Below, in pieces: positions 1 to 9,133 of a DNA stretch of 64,000 nucleotides (the stretch's first letter is position 1; each line of letters begins with the position of its first letter). The notes under the pieces were generated by a model. The model made no database searches, was not told the origin of the DNA, and was given only the letters and a program-made list of their open reading frames with translations. The DNA comes from JAAYCI01 sp964370045 (GTDB lineage: Bacteria > Bacillota > Clostridia > Oscillospirales > Ruminococcaceae). Where the stretch lies: positions 44,658-108,657 of the forward strand of contig CAYJGZ010000007.1 of assembly GCA_964370045.1 (NCBI GenBank), read 5' to 3'. The position numbers and the translations under genes are program-made.

Positions 1-1
1 C

Positions 2-2533
2 CTAAAAGGAATTTATGTAAACCTTTTCTCCCACTTTAAGCGTGCGCTTTTTGAGGAGCAGGGCTTTTTCTACTCGTTTGACAAGGGGCTGGGCGGTGGG
101 CTTATCGGTTTGTTTGCGTATTATGTCGCAAGCCCGTTTAACCTTATTTACCTGCTGTTCCCTGTGCAAAACTTTGCGGTGGCGGCAAGCATTGTGCTTT
201 TGCTAAAAATAGTGCTGTCCTGCGTGTTTTTCTGCCTGTACCTGCGGTACAAGTTCCCACAGCTTGCGCTTTGGAGCGTGACGCTTTCGCTGTGCTATGG
301 CTTTTGCTCTTACAGCATTGCGTATGCGCAAAACATCATGTGGCACGATGTCTTAGTGCTGCTTCCGCTGCTCTGCCTTTGTGTGGAGCGCATACTGCAA
401 AATAAATCCTTTGTGCCGTATGCACTGCTTTTGGCGCTTGCCATATTCGCAAACTTTTACATAGCGTTCATGGCCTGCATCTTCCTTGTGATATACTTTG
501 TGTGGGCACAGCTTATTCGCACAAGGGAAAGCGGCGAAAGGGGCTTTGCCGCCTGGAAAGGCCCTCTTTGGCGCTTTGGGCTTGGCTCACTGCTCGCAGG
601 TGGCGCAAACGCCGCACTGCTACTTCCCGTACTGTCCGGTGTCAGTGCGGCAAAGGGCGAAATACTATCCTACAGCTTTTCGTTTGAGACGCTTTTTTCG
701 TTGGGGCAGCTCATCCCACGCTTTGCGCTGGGCGGCTTTGGCCTTTTTGAAAAAGAGTTTAGTGGCAACCTGCCCTTTATATACTGCGGTGCGCTAATAT
801 TTTTGCTGTGCATATGCTACTTTGCGGCGAAGGGCATATCCCTTTACGAAAAGCTTTTGAGCGGCGGCGTTATCCTGATTTTTGCGCTTTCGTTTTGGGT
901 AGAGGGCATAAACAACCTGTGGCACGGCCTTACCGCACCCGTGTGGTTCCCCGCACGCTATTCCTTTATATTCTGCTTTTTCCTCATACTTCTTGCGGCG
1001 AGGGTTGTGGCAAAAAGGCTTGTTTCCTCCCGAACGCTCGTTATTTCGGCGGTGCTCTTACTGCTGTTTTACATCGTTTGCTTTGCGGTTATACGGGGGG
1101 ATATTCAGGGGCGCATCATCATGACAATGGGCTTTGTGCTCATGTACTGCGCCTGCCTTTTGCCCCGAAACACAAACGAGGGCGGCCTTTTGGGGCGCAT
1201 TTTGGGCGCACGGCTTTCGGGCTATTCCTCTGGTGCGCAGAGCACGGATAAGCCGCACAGCGCCTTTTCCCCTGCGCAGAGCGCTATTCCTGCGGTGGTG
1301 CTGTGCGTGGCGGTGATGCTGGAGCTTATCCTCAACGCAAACTACATTTCGGGCGGCCTTGAAAAATATCCGCTAAGCGTCGAGCAAAGCTTCATCTCGG
1401 ATGCCTCCGCTACAATAGAGCACATCGAGGAGATTGACGAGGGCGGCTATCGCATTGCGGACGGCTTTTTCCACTCGCTGAACGACCCCATGCTTTTGGG
1501 CTATCGTGGCACCGCTCACTTCAGCTCCATACAGGACGTTTCTGCACAGTCTGCCCTGCAAACGCTGGGCTACCTCGCATACGACGGCGCAGGGCCATAC
1601 CTGCACGGCAGTACCGCCTTTGCGGACAGCGTTTTGGGTATGCGCTATCTTGTTTCGGACGGTGTGTGGGATGTGGGCGGCCACTGGGAGGACAAAGGCG
1701 CACAAACACCCTACGCAGTGTACGAAAACCCCTACGCTTTCCCCCTGCTTTTTGCTGCTCACATGAACGAGAGCATGTTAAACGTTACGCCTGTGGACGG
1801 GGATATATTCGACAGGCAAAATATTGTGTATCAGTCGCTCATGGGCGAGGGGGTAATTTTGCAGGATGTCTCCTCACAAATATACGCCCCAAGCGGCGAA
1901 GTCAGCGGCCTGACAGGGGGGCTTTTGCCCATCGGCGCAAGCTACGGAATTACCGCAGAGCAAAGCGGTGTGTATTATGCCTTCCTCTCCTATCCTTACC
2001 CGGAGATTGACATTTCGATAAACGGTGGCGAGCAAAGAAAGTACCTCACCTCGCTGGACAAGGGCGTTGTACAGCTGGGCTACCTGCAAGAGGGGCAAAG
2101 CGCCGGTATAACCCTGCTCAATAGCATAGAGCTTTCGGCCATACGCTTTGTGATGCTGAACGAGGAAGCGCTGGGCGAAATGTCCGCAAGCGCACAGCAA
2201 AACAGCGGCGACTTCACTATAGAGGACGGCTACGTGAGCGGCAGTATCACAGCGCAGCAGGGCATGATGCTCGCCACCTCCATCCCCTATGATGAGGGCT
2301 GGCAGGTGAGCATCAACGGCGAAAGCGTACCGCTGCAGCAGTGGGCAGGGGGGCTTATCTGCCTGCCGCTCGCCGAGGGGGAAAACAGGGTGGAGATGCG
2401 CTATCACGTAAGCGGCGCATCCGCTGTGGGCGTTGTGATAACCGTAACAAGCATTTTGGGCATCCTGCTTGCGGCGTTTTACGGGCGGCTGCGCAGGGTT
2501 TTTGCAAAAAATAAAACACTTCCAAATAAATAG
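2..2533 (+). CDS. YfhO-family multi-pass membrane protein (5' partial)
   Basis: The reading frame is open from the first bases of the window, so the start lies upstream; about 843 codons are visible. The N-terminal half has many hydrophobic segments and the family signature of a Phe/Tyr/Gly-rich loop (GFFYSFDKGLGGG, then YYVASPFNLIYLLFP) near the start. The C-terminal third is a soluble, extracellular-looking region rich in short beta segments, followed by a last membrane segment (VGVVITVTSILGILLAAFYG) and a basic tail. YfhO-type proteins are GT-C-like enzymes linked in Bacillus and Listeria to glycosylation of teichoic acid or other surface polymers at the outer membrane face. Its position 12 bp before neuB suggests transfer of a sugar made or used by this cluster. 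The family call is good; the substrate is inferred. Confidence 0.8.
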   Translation, partial: LKGIYVNLFSHFKRALFEEQGFFYSFDKGLGGGLIGLFAYYVASPFNLIYLLFPVQNFAVAASIVLLLKIVLSCVFFCLYLRYKFPQLALWSVTLSLCYGFCSYSIAYAQNIMWHDVLVLLPLLCLCVERILQNKSFVPYALLLALAIFANFYIAFMACIFLVIYFVWAQLIRTRESGERGFAAWKGPLWRFGLGSLLAGGANAALLLPVLSGVSAAKGEILSYSFSFETLFSLGQLIPRFALGGFGLFEKEFSGNLPFIYCGALIFLLCICYFAAKGISLYEKLLSGGVILIFALSFWVEGINNLWHGLTAPVWFPARYSFIFCFFLILLAARVVAKRLVSSRTLVISAVLLLLFYIVCFAVIRGDIQGRIIMTMGFVLMYCACLLPRNTNEGGLLGRILGARLSGYSSGAQSTDKPHSAFSPAQSAIPAVVLCVAVMLELILNANYISGGLEKYPLSVEQSFISDASATIEHIEEIDEGGYRIADGFFHSLNDPMLLGYRGTAHFSSIQDVSAQSALQTLGYLAYDGAGPYLHGSTAFADSVLGMRYLVSDGVWDVGGHWEDKGAQTPYAVYENPYAFPLLFAAHMNESMLNVTPVDGDIFDRQNIVYQSLMGEGVILQDVSSQIYAPSGEVSGLTGGLLPIGASYGITAEQSGVYYAFLSYPYPEIDISINGGEQRKYLTSLDKGVVQLGYLQEGQSAGITLLNSIELSAIRFVMLNEEALGEMSASAQQNSGDFTIEDGYVSGSITAQQGMMLATSIPYDEGWQVSINGESVPLQQWAGGLICLPLAEGENRVEMRYHVSGASAVGVVITVTSILGILLAAFYGRLRRVFAKNKTLPNK

Positions 2534-2545
2534 TGGGGTAAAAAC

Positions 2546-3541
2546 ATGAGCGTTTTGATAATAGCGGAGGCAGGGGTGAACCACAACGGCTCGCTTTCCT
2601 GCGCAAAAGAGATGGCTCTTGCGGCAAAAAATGCGGGTGCGGATGTGGTAAAATACCAAACAGCGATGCCCGAGCTTGTGGTGAGCCGCTTTGCACAAAA
2701 GGCAGAGTACCAAAAGGAGACCACGGGCGAGGGCGAAAGCCAGCTTGAGATGATACGCAAGCTACACTTTGGCTTTGAGGCGCACACCGAGCTGAAAGCC
2801 TACTGCGACGAGATTGGCATAATGTATCTTTCCTCCGCTTTTGATTTGCCCAGCGTGGATTTTTTGCAGGGGCTGGACATGCCCTACTTCAAAATACCCT
2901 CCGGCGAAATAACAAACCTGCCCTACCTTGAGCGGGTATCACGCACCCAAAAGCCGATAATCCTATCCACAGGCATGTGCACCATACCCGAAATAGAGGA
3001 CGCCGTGGAGGTGCTGGAGCAAAACGGCGCAGGCAAAATAACGCTACTGCACTGCAACACGCAGTACCCCACACCTTTCGAGGACGCAAACCTGCTGGCC
3101 ATGCTTGAACTACAGCGGGTGTTCGGCTTTGAGGTAGGCTTTTCGGACCACACGCAGGGCTTTGTGTGCGATGTTGCGGCGGTGGCGCTGGGCGCTGTGG
3201 TTATCGAAAAGCATTTTACACTGAATAAATCCATGCCCGGCCCCGACCACAAGGCAAGCCTTGATGTGGCGGAGCTTGCGGAAATGGTGAAAGCAATACG
3301 AATCACATCCGCCGCACTGGGCAGTGGAAAAAAGCGTGTAACGGCGAGCGAAGCGCAAAATAAAGATATCGCACGCAAGAGCATTGTGGCAGGTGTACCC
3401 ATAAAAAAAGGGGAGACCTTTTCGGAGGATAACCTCGGCGCAAAGCGGCCGGGCAGCGGCATAAGCCCCATGTGCTGGTATGAGGTGCTGGGCAAGACCG
3501 CAAAGAGGGACTTTGCGGCGGACGAGCCGATAGAGCTATAA
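2546..3541 (+). CDS. neuB: N-acetylneuraminate (nonulosonate) synthase NeuB
   Basis: 331 residues, the usual NeuB length. The NeuB TIM barrel carries IAEAGVNHNG near the N-terminus, the GFSDHT motif, and the EKHFTL plus PGPDHKASL block; the C-terminal ~60 residues form the SAF/antifreeze-like domain. The enzyme condenses phosphoenolpyruvate with an N-acylated hexosamine (ManNAc for sialic acid, or a 6-deoxy relative for legionaminic or pseudaminic acid). The next gene is a hydrolysing UDP-GlcNAc 2-epimerase, which supports Neu5Ac or a legionaminate-type product over pseudaminate. It starts 12 bp after the upstream gene with a weak GGGG ribosome site. The exact sugar cannot be read from the sequence. 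Confidence 0.9.
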   Translation: MSVLIIAEAGVNHNGSLSCAKEMALAAKNAGADVVKYQTAMPELVVSRFAQKAEYQKETTGEGESQLEMIRKLHFGFEAHTELKAYCDEIGIMYLSSAFDLPSVDFLQGLDMPYFKIPSGEITNLPYLERVSRTQKPIILSTGMCTIPEIEDAVEVLEQNGAGKITLLHCNTQYPTPFEDANLLAMLELQRVFGFEVGFSDHTQGFVCDVAAVALGAVVIEKHFTLNKSMPGPDHKASLDVAELAEMVKAIRITSAALGSGKKRVTASEAQNKDIARKSIVAGVPIKKGETFSEDNLGAKRPGSGISPMCWYEVLGKTAKRDFAADEPIEL

Positions 3542-3624
3542 ATTTTGCGTGTGTAAGTTTTTTTGAAATCTACAAAGTGCAAGCCGCAAAAGCCATATGC
3601 ACATTCCCAAAAGGAGGAATGCCC

Positions 3625-4797
3625 ATGCACAAGGTCTTGGTGCTCACAGGCACACGTGCCGAATACGGCCTGCTTCGCCCTGTTTTGCAAAGGCTGAAGG
3701 ATGCGCCCGACATAGACTTAGGGCTTATTGTCACGGGCGCACACCTCTCACAGGCGCTGGGCGGCACGGCGAGCGAAATACGTGCGGACGACATGCCCAT
3801 CTGTGCAGAAATCGACATACTGTCGAGCGAAGTGCAGGGCGGGCGCATGGGCACAGCACAGCGCACAGCACTTGCGCTTAATCTTTATTTAAGCTATCTT
3901 GCAAGCGTGCGCCCCGCCCCCGACGCACTGCTGCTCCTTGGCGACCGCTACGAGGCGTTTGCGGCAGGGCAGGCGGCGGCACTGCTGAACATTCCGCTTG
4001 TGCACATCAGCGGAGGGGATGTCACGCAGGGTGCGGACGACGACTGGTTTCGCCACTGCCTCACCAAGATGGCAAAGCTGCACTTTACCTCTTGCGAGGC
4101 GTACAGGCGGCGTGTCATTCGCATGGGTGAGGCACCCGATAGAGTGTTCAATGTGGGCGGCCTTGGGGATGAAAACATCCGCAGTATGCCGCTTTTGGAC
4201 AAAGACACGCTAAATAAACAGCTCGGCTTTGCGCTTGAAAGCCCCTATGCGCTGTGCACGTTTCACCCCGAAACGCAGTCGTGCATTTCGCCCAAGGCGC
4301 AGGCAGAAACGCTCCTTGCGGCGCTGGACAAATTCTGCGACTTGTTTTGCCTGTTCACCGCCGCAAATGCGGACGCAGGCGGCGAGGAGATAAACGCCAT
4401 CATCAGCGAGTGGTGTAACACACGCACAAACGCCGCTTTTGTGCCCTCTTTGGGCGTTTTGCGCTACCTCAGCGCCATGAAATATGCCACCCTCGTTGTG
4501 GGCAACTCCTCCTCGGGTGTGGTGGAAACCTCCTCGTTCGGCGTGCCCACTGTGGACATCGGCAATCGCCAAAAGGGTCGAGAGCGTGGCGAAAATGTGC
4601 TTAGCTGTGCGCTTTGCACGGATGACATTGCGGCGGCTGTTGCAAAGGCGCAAAGCGGCGAGTTCGCCGAAATTGCCAAAAAAACGCACAGCCCCTACCG
4701 TGGCAAGGATGCGAGCGGCGACATTGTGAAAACGCTGTGCCGCCTTTTGAAGGAGGGTGCACTGCGTGCTCCAAAGGAATTTTACGACGATATATAG
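3625..4797 (+). CDS. neuC: UDP-N-acetylglucosamine 2-epimerase, hydrolysing (NeuC/LegG type)
   Basis: About 390 residues. The N-terminus LVLTGTRAEYGLLRPVLQRL, the GDRYEAFAAGQAAALLNIPLVHISGGD block and GNSSSGVVETSSFGVPTVDIGNRQKGRERGEN near the C-terminus match the hydrolysing UDP-sugar 2-epimerases that release ManNAc (or its 6-deoxy analogue) to feed NeuB. I chose ATG 3625 because AAGGAGG at 3611-3617 is seven bases upstream; an in-frame ATG two codons earlier (3619) is too close to that site. It lies in a same-strand run with neuB before and the oxidoreductases after, so it is probably co-transcribed. NeuC and LegG cannot be told apart here. Confidence 0.88.
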   Translation: MHKVLVLTGTRAEYGLLRPVLQRLKDAPDIDLGLIVTGAHLSQALGGTASEIRADDMPICAEIDILSSEVQGGRMGTAQRTALALNLYLSYLASVRPAPDALLLLGDRYEAFAAGQAAALLNIPLVHISGGDVTQGADDDWFRHCLTKMAKLHFTSCEAYRRRVIRMGEAPDRVFNVGGLGDENIRSMPLLDKDTLNKQLGFALESPYALCTFHPETQSCISPKAQAETLLAALDKFCDLFCLFTAANADAGGEEINAIISEWCNTRTNAAFVPSLGVLRYLSAMKYATLVVGNSSSGVVETSSFGVPTVDIGNRQKGRERGENVLSCALCTDDIAAAVAKAQSGEFAEIAKKTHSPYRGKDASGDIVKTLCRLLKEGALRAPKEFYDDI

Positions 4798-4816
4798 CTG
4801 AAAAGAGGGCGGTAAA

Positions 4817-5812
4817 ATGCGACTTTTAATTGTTGGGCTGGGTAGCATGGGCAAGCGCCGTGCACGGCTTTTGCACAGGATAGACCCTGCGTTTCACATT
4901 GCGGGGGTGGACAGCTCCCCCCAAAGGTGCGAGCAGGCGAAGGAGCTTGGCATAGCGGCGTTTGACAGCCTGCAAGCCGCCCTCAGTGCAGGGGCGTACG
5001 ATGCGGCGTTTGTGTGCACTGCGCCGCTGTCCCACGCCGGGATAACACGCCAGCTTTTGTGCGCTGGGGTGTCGGTTTTTTCCGAAATAAACCTTGTGAG
5101 CGATGGATATGACGAGCTTGTCGCGCTTGCCGAACAAAAAGGTCTCACGCTGTTTTTGAGCAGTACCATGCTCTACCGCTCCGAGATTGGCTATATTCAT
5201 GACAGGGTGAAATCTTTCGATAAACCGCTAAATTACAGCTACCACATAGGCCAGTACCTACCCGACTGGCACCCGTGGGAGGCCTACCAAAACTTTTTTG
5301 TGGGCGATGCACGCACAAGCGGCGTGAGGGAGATACTCGGCATTGAACTGCCCTGGCTGTTTAGCACATTCGGTGCGGCAGAGGCGATGTTTGTGCACAA
5401 AAAACGCCTTAGCACGCTGAATATCGCCTATGAGGACAGCTGTTTTGTGGCGCTGAAGCACGAAAGCGGCGCTACGGGGTACCTTACGGCGGATGTTGTG
5501 TGTCCAAAGGCGGTGCGCAACCTTGAGGTTTTTGGCGAAGGAATGCATCTTTTTTGGGAGGGCAGTCCCCACAGCCTGTACGACTTTGACACAGACACAA
5601 AGCAAAAACGCCAAATAGAGCTTTACGCAGATGCGGAGCAAAACTCACAGTACAGCGACAATATTGTGGAAAATGCGTACACGGACGAGCTATTGAACTT
5701 TTTTGACGTGCTATCAAAAAAAGCCGCACCAAAGTGGGACTTTAGCAGGGACGCAGAGGTAATTACACTCATGGACGCCATTGAGGCAAACGGCGGAAAG
5801 GATAACGTATGA
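4817..5812 (+). CDS. Gfo/Idh/MocA-family oxidoreductase, divergent (lacks EKP lysine and catalytic His)
   Basis: 331 residues with an N-terminal Rossmann fold (GLGSMG, residues 7-12) and a C-terminal Gfo/Idh alpha/beta domain. The usual EKP motif is SEIN here (residues 89-92), and the segment that normally holds the catalytic His reads GIELPW (175-180). A Trp/Pro block around GQYLPDWHPWEAY (145-157) aligns with SSYLPQWRPQQDY of the next gene, so the two are paralogues. The stop overlaps the start of the next gene by four bases, implying translational coupling. I infer a role in modifying or supplying the nonulosonate precursor, perhaps as a non-catalytic partner of the next protein or with an altered mechanism. 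No substrate can be named. Confidence 0.8.
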   Translation: MRLLIVGLGSMGKRRARLLHRIDPAFHIAGVDSSPQRCEQAKELGIAAFDSLQAALSAGAYDAAFVCTAPLSHAGITRQLLCAGVSVFSEINLVSDGYDELVALAEQKGLTLFLSSTMLYRSEIGYIHDRVKSFDKPLNYSYHIGQYLPDWHPWEAYQNFFVGDARTSGVREILGIELPWLFSTFGAAEAMFVHKKRLSTLNIAYEDSCFVALKHESGATGYLTADVVCPKAVRNLEVFGEGMHLFWEGSPHSLYDFDTDTKQKRQIELYADAEQNSQYSDNIVENAYTDELLNFFDVLSKKAAPKWDFSRDAEVITLMDAIEANGGKDNV

Positions 5813-6774
5813 ACGTATTATTTGCGGGACTGGGCAGCATAGGCTGCCGCCACCTAAAAAACTTGAACGCACTGTGCGTGCGCAAGGGCATCAGCCTTGA
5901 TGTAACGGCTCTGCGCTTTACGGGCAAGGCGCTCTCGGAGGACGTGCGCTCGCTGGTGGACAAAGAGGTGCGCACACTGCCCGAAAATGAACGCTATGAC
6001 ATTGCTTTTATCACCGTACCCACCCACCTACACGCACTGGTGCTGGAGGGGTTGCGGGATAAGGTGGACTGCTTTTTCATCGAAAAGCCCATCTTTGAGG
6101 CGGCGAGCTATGCGCCCGAGCTTTTGGGCCTTTCGCCGGAACAAAAGGCGTACGTGGCCGCCCCCATGCGCCACACTGCGCTTTTCGCCGCACTGAAAAA
6201 ACGACTGCAAAACACCCGTGTCTACTCCGCAAGGGCCATCTGCTCAAGCTACCTGCCCCAGTGGCGGCCACAGCAGGATTACCGTGAAAATTACTCGGCA
6301 CATCGTGCAATGGGTGGTGGAGTGGCGCTGGACCTCATACACGAGTGGGACTATATTATAGACCTTTTCGGCTTTCCCACACAGTGTGCCGCTCTGCAGG
6401 CAAACGTGTCCCATCTCGAGATTGACTCGGAGGATATTTCGCTTTACATCGCACGTTATCCACAGCTTTTATGCGAAGTTCACCTTGATTATTTCGGGCG
6501 CACCTACCGCCGCATTTTGGAGCTGTTTTGCGAGGACGGCACTATTGTCGCAAACTTTGGCAAAAACACACTGTATCTGCTAAACGAGGACGGCACCACC
6601 ACCGAAACCTACGAGGAAGAGCCAAACCGCCGCTACGAGCGTGAGATGGAGTGGTTCTTGGAGTATGCGCAAGGGGCGCACGCCCAAAGCCTGAACAGCC
6701 CTGCACATGCCGTGGAGGTGCTGAAGGTTGCACTTTGCCAAATGGAGGATGCCGACACATGCCAAAGCAAATAA
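5809..6774 (+). CDS. Gfo/Idh/MocA-family NAD(P)-dependent oxidoreductase
   Basis: 321 residues. The dinucleotide-binding motif GLGSIG is at residues 7-12, the intact EKP motif at 92-94, and the GGGVALDLIHEWDY block (169-182) has the Asp and His expected at a Gfo/Idh active site. Unlike its upstream paralogue it therefore looks fully catalytic. It overlaps that gene by ATGA and overlaps the downstream cytidylyltransferase by 16 bases, so neuB to the cytidylyltransferase behaves as one operon. Such enzymes oxidise or reduce a hydroxyl on a sugar; the context suggests a keto or deoxy modification on the path to a CMP-activated nonulosonic acid. The substrate is unknown. Confidence 0.83.
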   Translation: MNVLFAGLGSIGCRHLKNLNALCVRKGISLDVTALRFTGKALSEDVRSLVDKEVRTLPENERYDIAFITVPTHLHALVLEGLRDKVDCFFIEKPIFEAASYAPELLGLSPEQKAYVAAPMRHTALFAALKKRLQNTRVYSARAICSSYLPQWRPQQDYRENYSAHRAMGGGVALDLIHEWDYIIDLFGFPTQCAALQANVSHLEIDSEDISLYIARYPQLLCEVHLDYFGRTYRRILELFCEDGTIVANFGKNTLYLLNEDGTTTETYEEEPNRRYEREMEWFLEYAQGAHAQSLNSPAHAVEVLKVALCQMEDADTCQSK

Positions 6775-7529
6775 TTATAAGCATCTGCGGCAGGGCAGGG
6801 AGCAAGGGATTTAAGAACAAAAACCTAAAAACATTCTGCGGAAAGCCGCTGGTTTACTATACGCTTTCGGCGGCGCAGATGCTTATTAAGCGTCACAGCG
6901 ATATAAATGTGGACATTGTGCTGAACACCGACAGCGAAGAGCTGAAAGAGCTTGTAATGCGTGCCTACCCAGAGGTGCACTATATACAGCGCCCCGAGTA
7001 CCTGGCTGGGGATGCCGTTGCGAAGATGAAAGTGTTTCAGCACAGCCTTGAAGAGATGGAAAAGCGCACCGCCAAAAGGTACGACTGCCTTTTGGACCTT
7101 GACATCACAAGCCCCTTGCGGACGGTGGATGACATGTCTGCCTGCCTGAATACGCTGTTTGAGCGAGATGAGCTGAACCTTGTGATGAGTGCCGTGCACA
7201 GCCGCCGAAGCCCTTATATGAACATGGCAAAGCGTGTTGGCACTCAGGTGGAGCAAGTGATAAAGACCGACTTTGTCGCTCGCCAGCAAACACCCCCTTG
7301 CTACGACCTTAATGCCTCGATTTATGCGTTTCGACGTGATTTTTTACTCACAAACACCAGCGGGTTTTTGTGGGACGGCGCGTGCGATGTGCACCTTATG
7401 GAGGACACGGGCATTTTGGACATAGACTCGGAGGAGGACTTCCACCTGCTAAGTGCTATTGCCGCCCATCTATACGAAACACGCCCCGCCTTTGCGCAGG
7501 TGCGGGACAATATAGCGAGCTGTGAATGA
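6759..7529 (+). CDS. CMP-N-acetylneuraminate synthetase-like cytidylyltransferase
   Basis: About 256 residues. The N-terminus ISICGRAGSKGFKNKNL fits the CTP-binding signature of CMP-sialate/CMP-KDO synthetases, followed by FCGKPLVYYTL. LLDLDITSPLRTVDDM and the late Asp-rich block (EDTGILDIDSEEDF) match the metal and sugar-binding parts of the family. It would activate the NeuB product with CTP for a sialyltransferase-like enzyme. I chose ATG 6759 because the protein motif begins directly there and GGAGG lies ten bases upstream, inside the previous gene. No obvious sialyltransferase is present in the window; the two GT2 proteins downstream are not CMP-sugar families. This gene ends the tight operon. 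Confidence 0.82.
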   Translation: MPKQIIISICGRAGSKGFKNKNLKTFCGKPLVYYTLSAAQMLIKRHSDINVDIVLNTDSEELKELVMRAYPEVHYIQRPEYLAGDAVAKMKVFQHSLEEMEKRTAKRYDCLLDLDITSPLRTVDDMSACLNTLFERDELNLVMSAVHSRRSPYMNMAKRVGTQVEQVIKTDFVARQQTPPCYDLNASIYAFRRDFLLTNTSGFLWDGACDVHLMEDTGILDIDSEEDFHLLSAIAAHLYETRPAFAQVRDNIASCE

Positions 7530-7554
7530 ACTTATGACGCTTGATTTAGTCAAA

Positions 7555-7696
7555 GTTATAAATATATAACTTTATGATTGATTTTTGTCTCGTTGTGCGC
7601 CAATAAACCAAAGTAATGTTATAAATATATAACTCAATGCTTCTAATTTGACATCCTGACAAGCGGATGCACTTCCTTAAGTTATAAATACATAAC
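7555..7696. repeat. Three 16-bp palindromes at exact 63-bp period
   Basis: GTTATAAATATATAAC occurs at 7555-7570 and 7618-7633, and GTTATAAATACATAAC at 7681-7696. Start-to-start distance is exactly 63 bp twice. The two 47-bp spacers (7571-7617, 7634-7680) are not alike. The first and third sites extend into longer inverted repeats (AAAGTT...AACTTT and CTTAAGTT...AACTTAAG). Sixty-three bp equals six turns of B-DNA, so a protein bound at the three sites would sit on one helix face. The array fills the gap between the cytidylyltransferase and hemW and ends 57 bp before the hemW start. Confidence 0.75.
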
Positions 7697-7752
7697 TTAA
7701 GTTTTTGAGATTTTACATGAAAATTTGTGCCACTCCTGGGAGGAACGCTCAC

Positions 7753-8856
7753 ATGCAATACGGCTTATACGTGCACATACCTTTTTGCCGTAGCAAGTGT
7801 AACTACTGCGATTTTTATTCATCGCCATGCAAGAGCGGCGTGCCGGAAGAGTATATATCGGCGATATTGCGAGATTTTTTGCTGTATGCACCAAAGGATG
7901 ATACGGGTGTGCCACACCGCCCATACAGTGTGTACATAGGCGGAGGAACGCCGAGCCTATTAAGCGCAGCTCAGATACACCGAATTTTGCACGCCGTTTT
8001 CCCAGCGGATGGCGCAGAGGTAAGCATGGAGGTAAACCCCTGCTGTGCCGATGCGCAAAAACTGCGTGCTTTTCGCCTTGCGGGAGTAAACCGCATTTCG
8101 GTGGGGGTGCAGAGCGCAAGCGCTGAAAGCCTTGTGCGTCTTGGGCGCACGCACACGCCCGAGGATGCCGCACGTACCTTTGAGCACGCACGCAGGGCAG
8201 GCTTCGAAAATATAAGCGGCGATATTATGCTGGCGTTACCGCATTATAGCAATGCAGAATTTGACGATACATTGCGGCTTTTACGAGATGGTGGCGTGGG
8301 GCATGTGTCGGTGTACTTGCTAAAACTTGAAAGTGGCACGCCTATGGGGGATGCTCCACATCCATCTTTGCCGAGCGACGACCAAACGGCGGACTATTAC
8401 CTACATGCCTGCGATGTTTTAGTGCGTGAGGGCTATGCACAATATGAAATATCCAACTTTGCAAAGGCAGGCTTTGAGTGCAAACACAACCTGCTATACT
8501 GGCAGCTTGGCAGCTGGCTGGGGCTGGGGCCTGCGGCGCACAGCTGTCTTTTGGGCGAGCGCTTTTCATTTGAGGCGAGCACCGAGCGATTTTTAAGCGG
8601 CACGCTTTCGCCACAGCCGCAGGGCACGCTGTGCGCAGAGGATTTGCTCATGCTGTGCCTTAGGCTTACAGGCGGCCTTGATGAGACGGAGCTAATGCGA
8701 CGTTTTGGCACAAAGTTATCTTCGCTTCAACGTGATTTTTTTCATAAACTTTGCAAGGAAAGTATGGCTCACAAGACCCCAAAAGGCTACGCACTTACAC
8801 CCAAAGGGATGCTCCTGCAAAATGAAATTTTAAGTAGCTTGTTTATGCTCGGCTAA
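7753..8856 (+). CDS. hemW: Radical SAM heme chaperone HemW-like protein
   Basis: About 367 residues. The radical SAM cluster motif CRSKCNYCDF follows YVHIPFC, as in HemN/HemW proteins; YIGGGTPSLL, EVNPCCAD, GVNRISVGVQSA and GDIMLALPH follow in order, and the C-terminal HemW domain includes YEISNFAKAGFECKHNLLYWQ. HemW transfers heme and is often annotated as an oxygen-independent coproporphyrinogen III oxidase, an activity most Firmicutes homologues lack. Start ATG 7753 has GGGAGGA eight bases upstream; a longer frame upstream lacks conserved sequence. It is separated from the sialic-type operon by the palindrome array, so it probably has its own promoter or regulator. Confidence 0.87.
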   Translation: MQYGLYVHIPFCRSKCNYCDFYSSPCKSGVPEEYISAILRDFLLYAPKDDTGVPHRPYSVYIGGGTPSLLSAAQIHRILHAVFPADGAEVSMEVNPCCADAQKLRAFRLAGVNRISVGVQSASAESLVRLGRTHTPEDAARTFEHARRAGFENISGDIMLALPHYSNAEFDDTLRLLRDGGVGHVSVYLLKLESGTPMGDAPHPSLPSDDQTADYYLHACDVLVREGYAQYEISNFAKAGFECKHNLLYWQLGSWLGLGPAAHSCLLGERFSFEASTERFLSGTLSPQPQGTLCAEDLLMLCLRLTGGLDETELMRRFGTKLSSLQRDFFHKLCKESMAHKTPKGYALTPKGMLLQNEILSSLFMLG

Positions 8857-9133
8857 GGGCGGCTTACCACGTCAATTAGTTTGCCCTTTCACCCCTTGTA
8901 AATGTTGAATAGTGGTAGGTTTTATGGTATTATTTCGGGTGATGGTGTATATTTTTATGCTCTGAGTTTAACGGACACTATCCTCTTAGTCTTAACCTAT
9001 AGTATTTTTTTGCTATTTTTTAGGTATTTTTCAGGTATTTTTTTACGCGAATAACATGCGATAAAGCGCAATATTTTTTGTGCCATGCAAATTACAAAAA
9101 TTCACAAGCACACACGAAAGGACGTGTACCATT

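Noticed and set aside
1874..2713. Minus-strand frame of 279 codons opposite the YfhO gene end and neuB start
   Set aside because: It crosses a gene boundary on the other strand and has no family features or ribosome binding site.
7555..7696. CRISPR array
   Set aside because: The repeated unit is only 16 bp, there are just three copies, spacers are 47 bp, and no cas genes are nearby.
8940..9000. Degenerate end of the 161-bp element (GACACTATCCTC)
   Set aside because: Only about nine bases match one end and no partner end or internal sequence is present.
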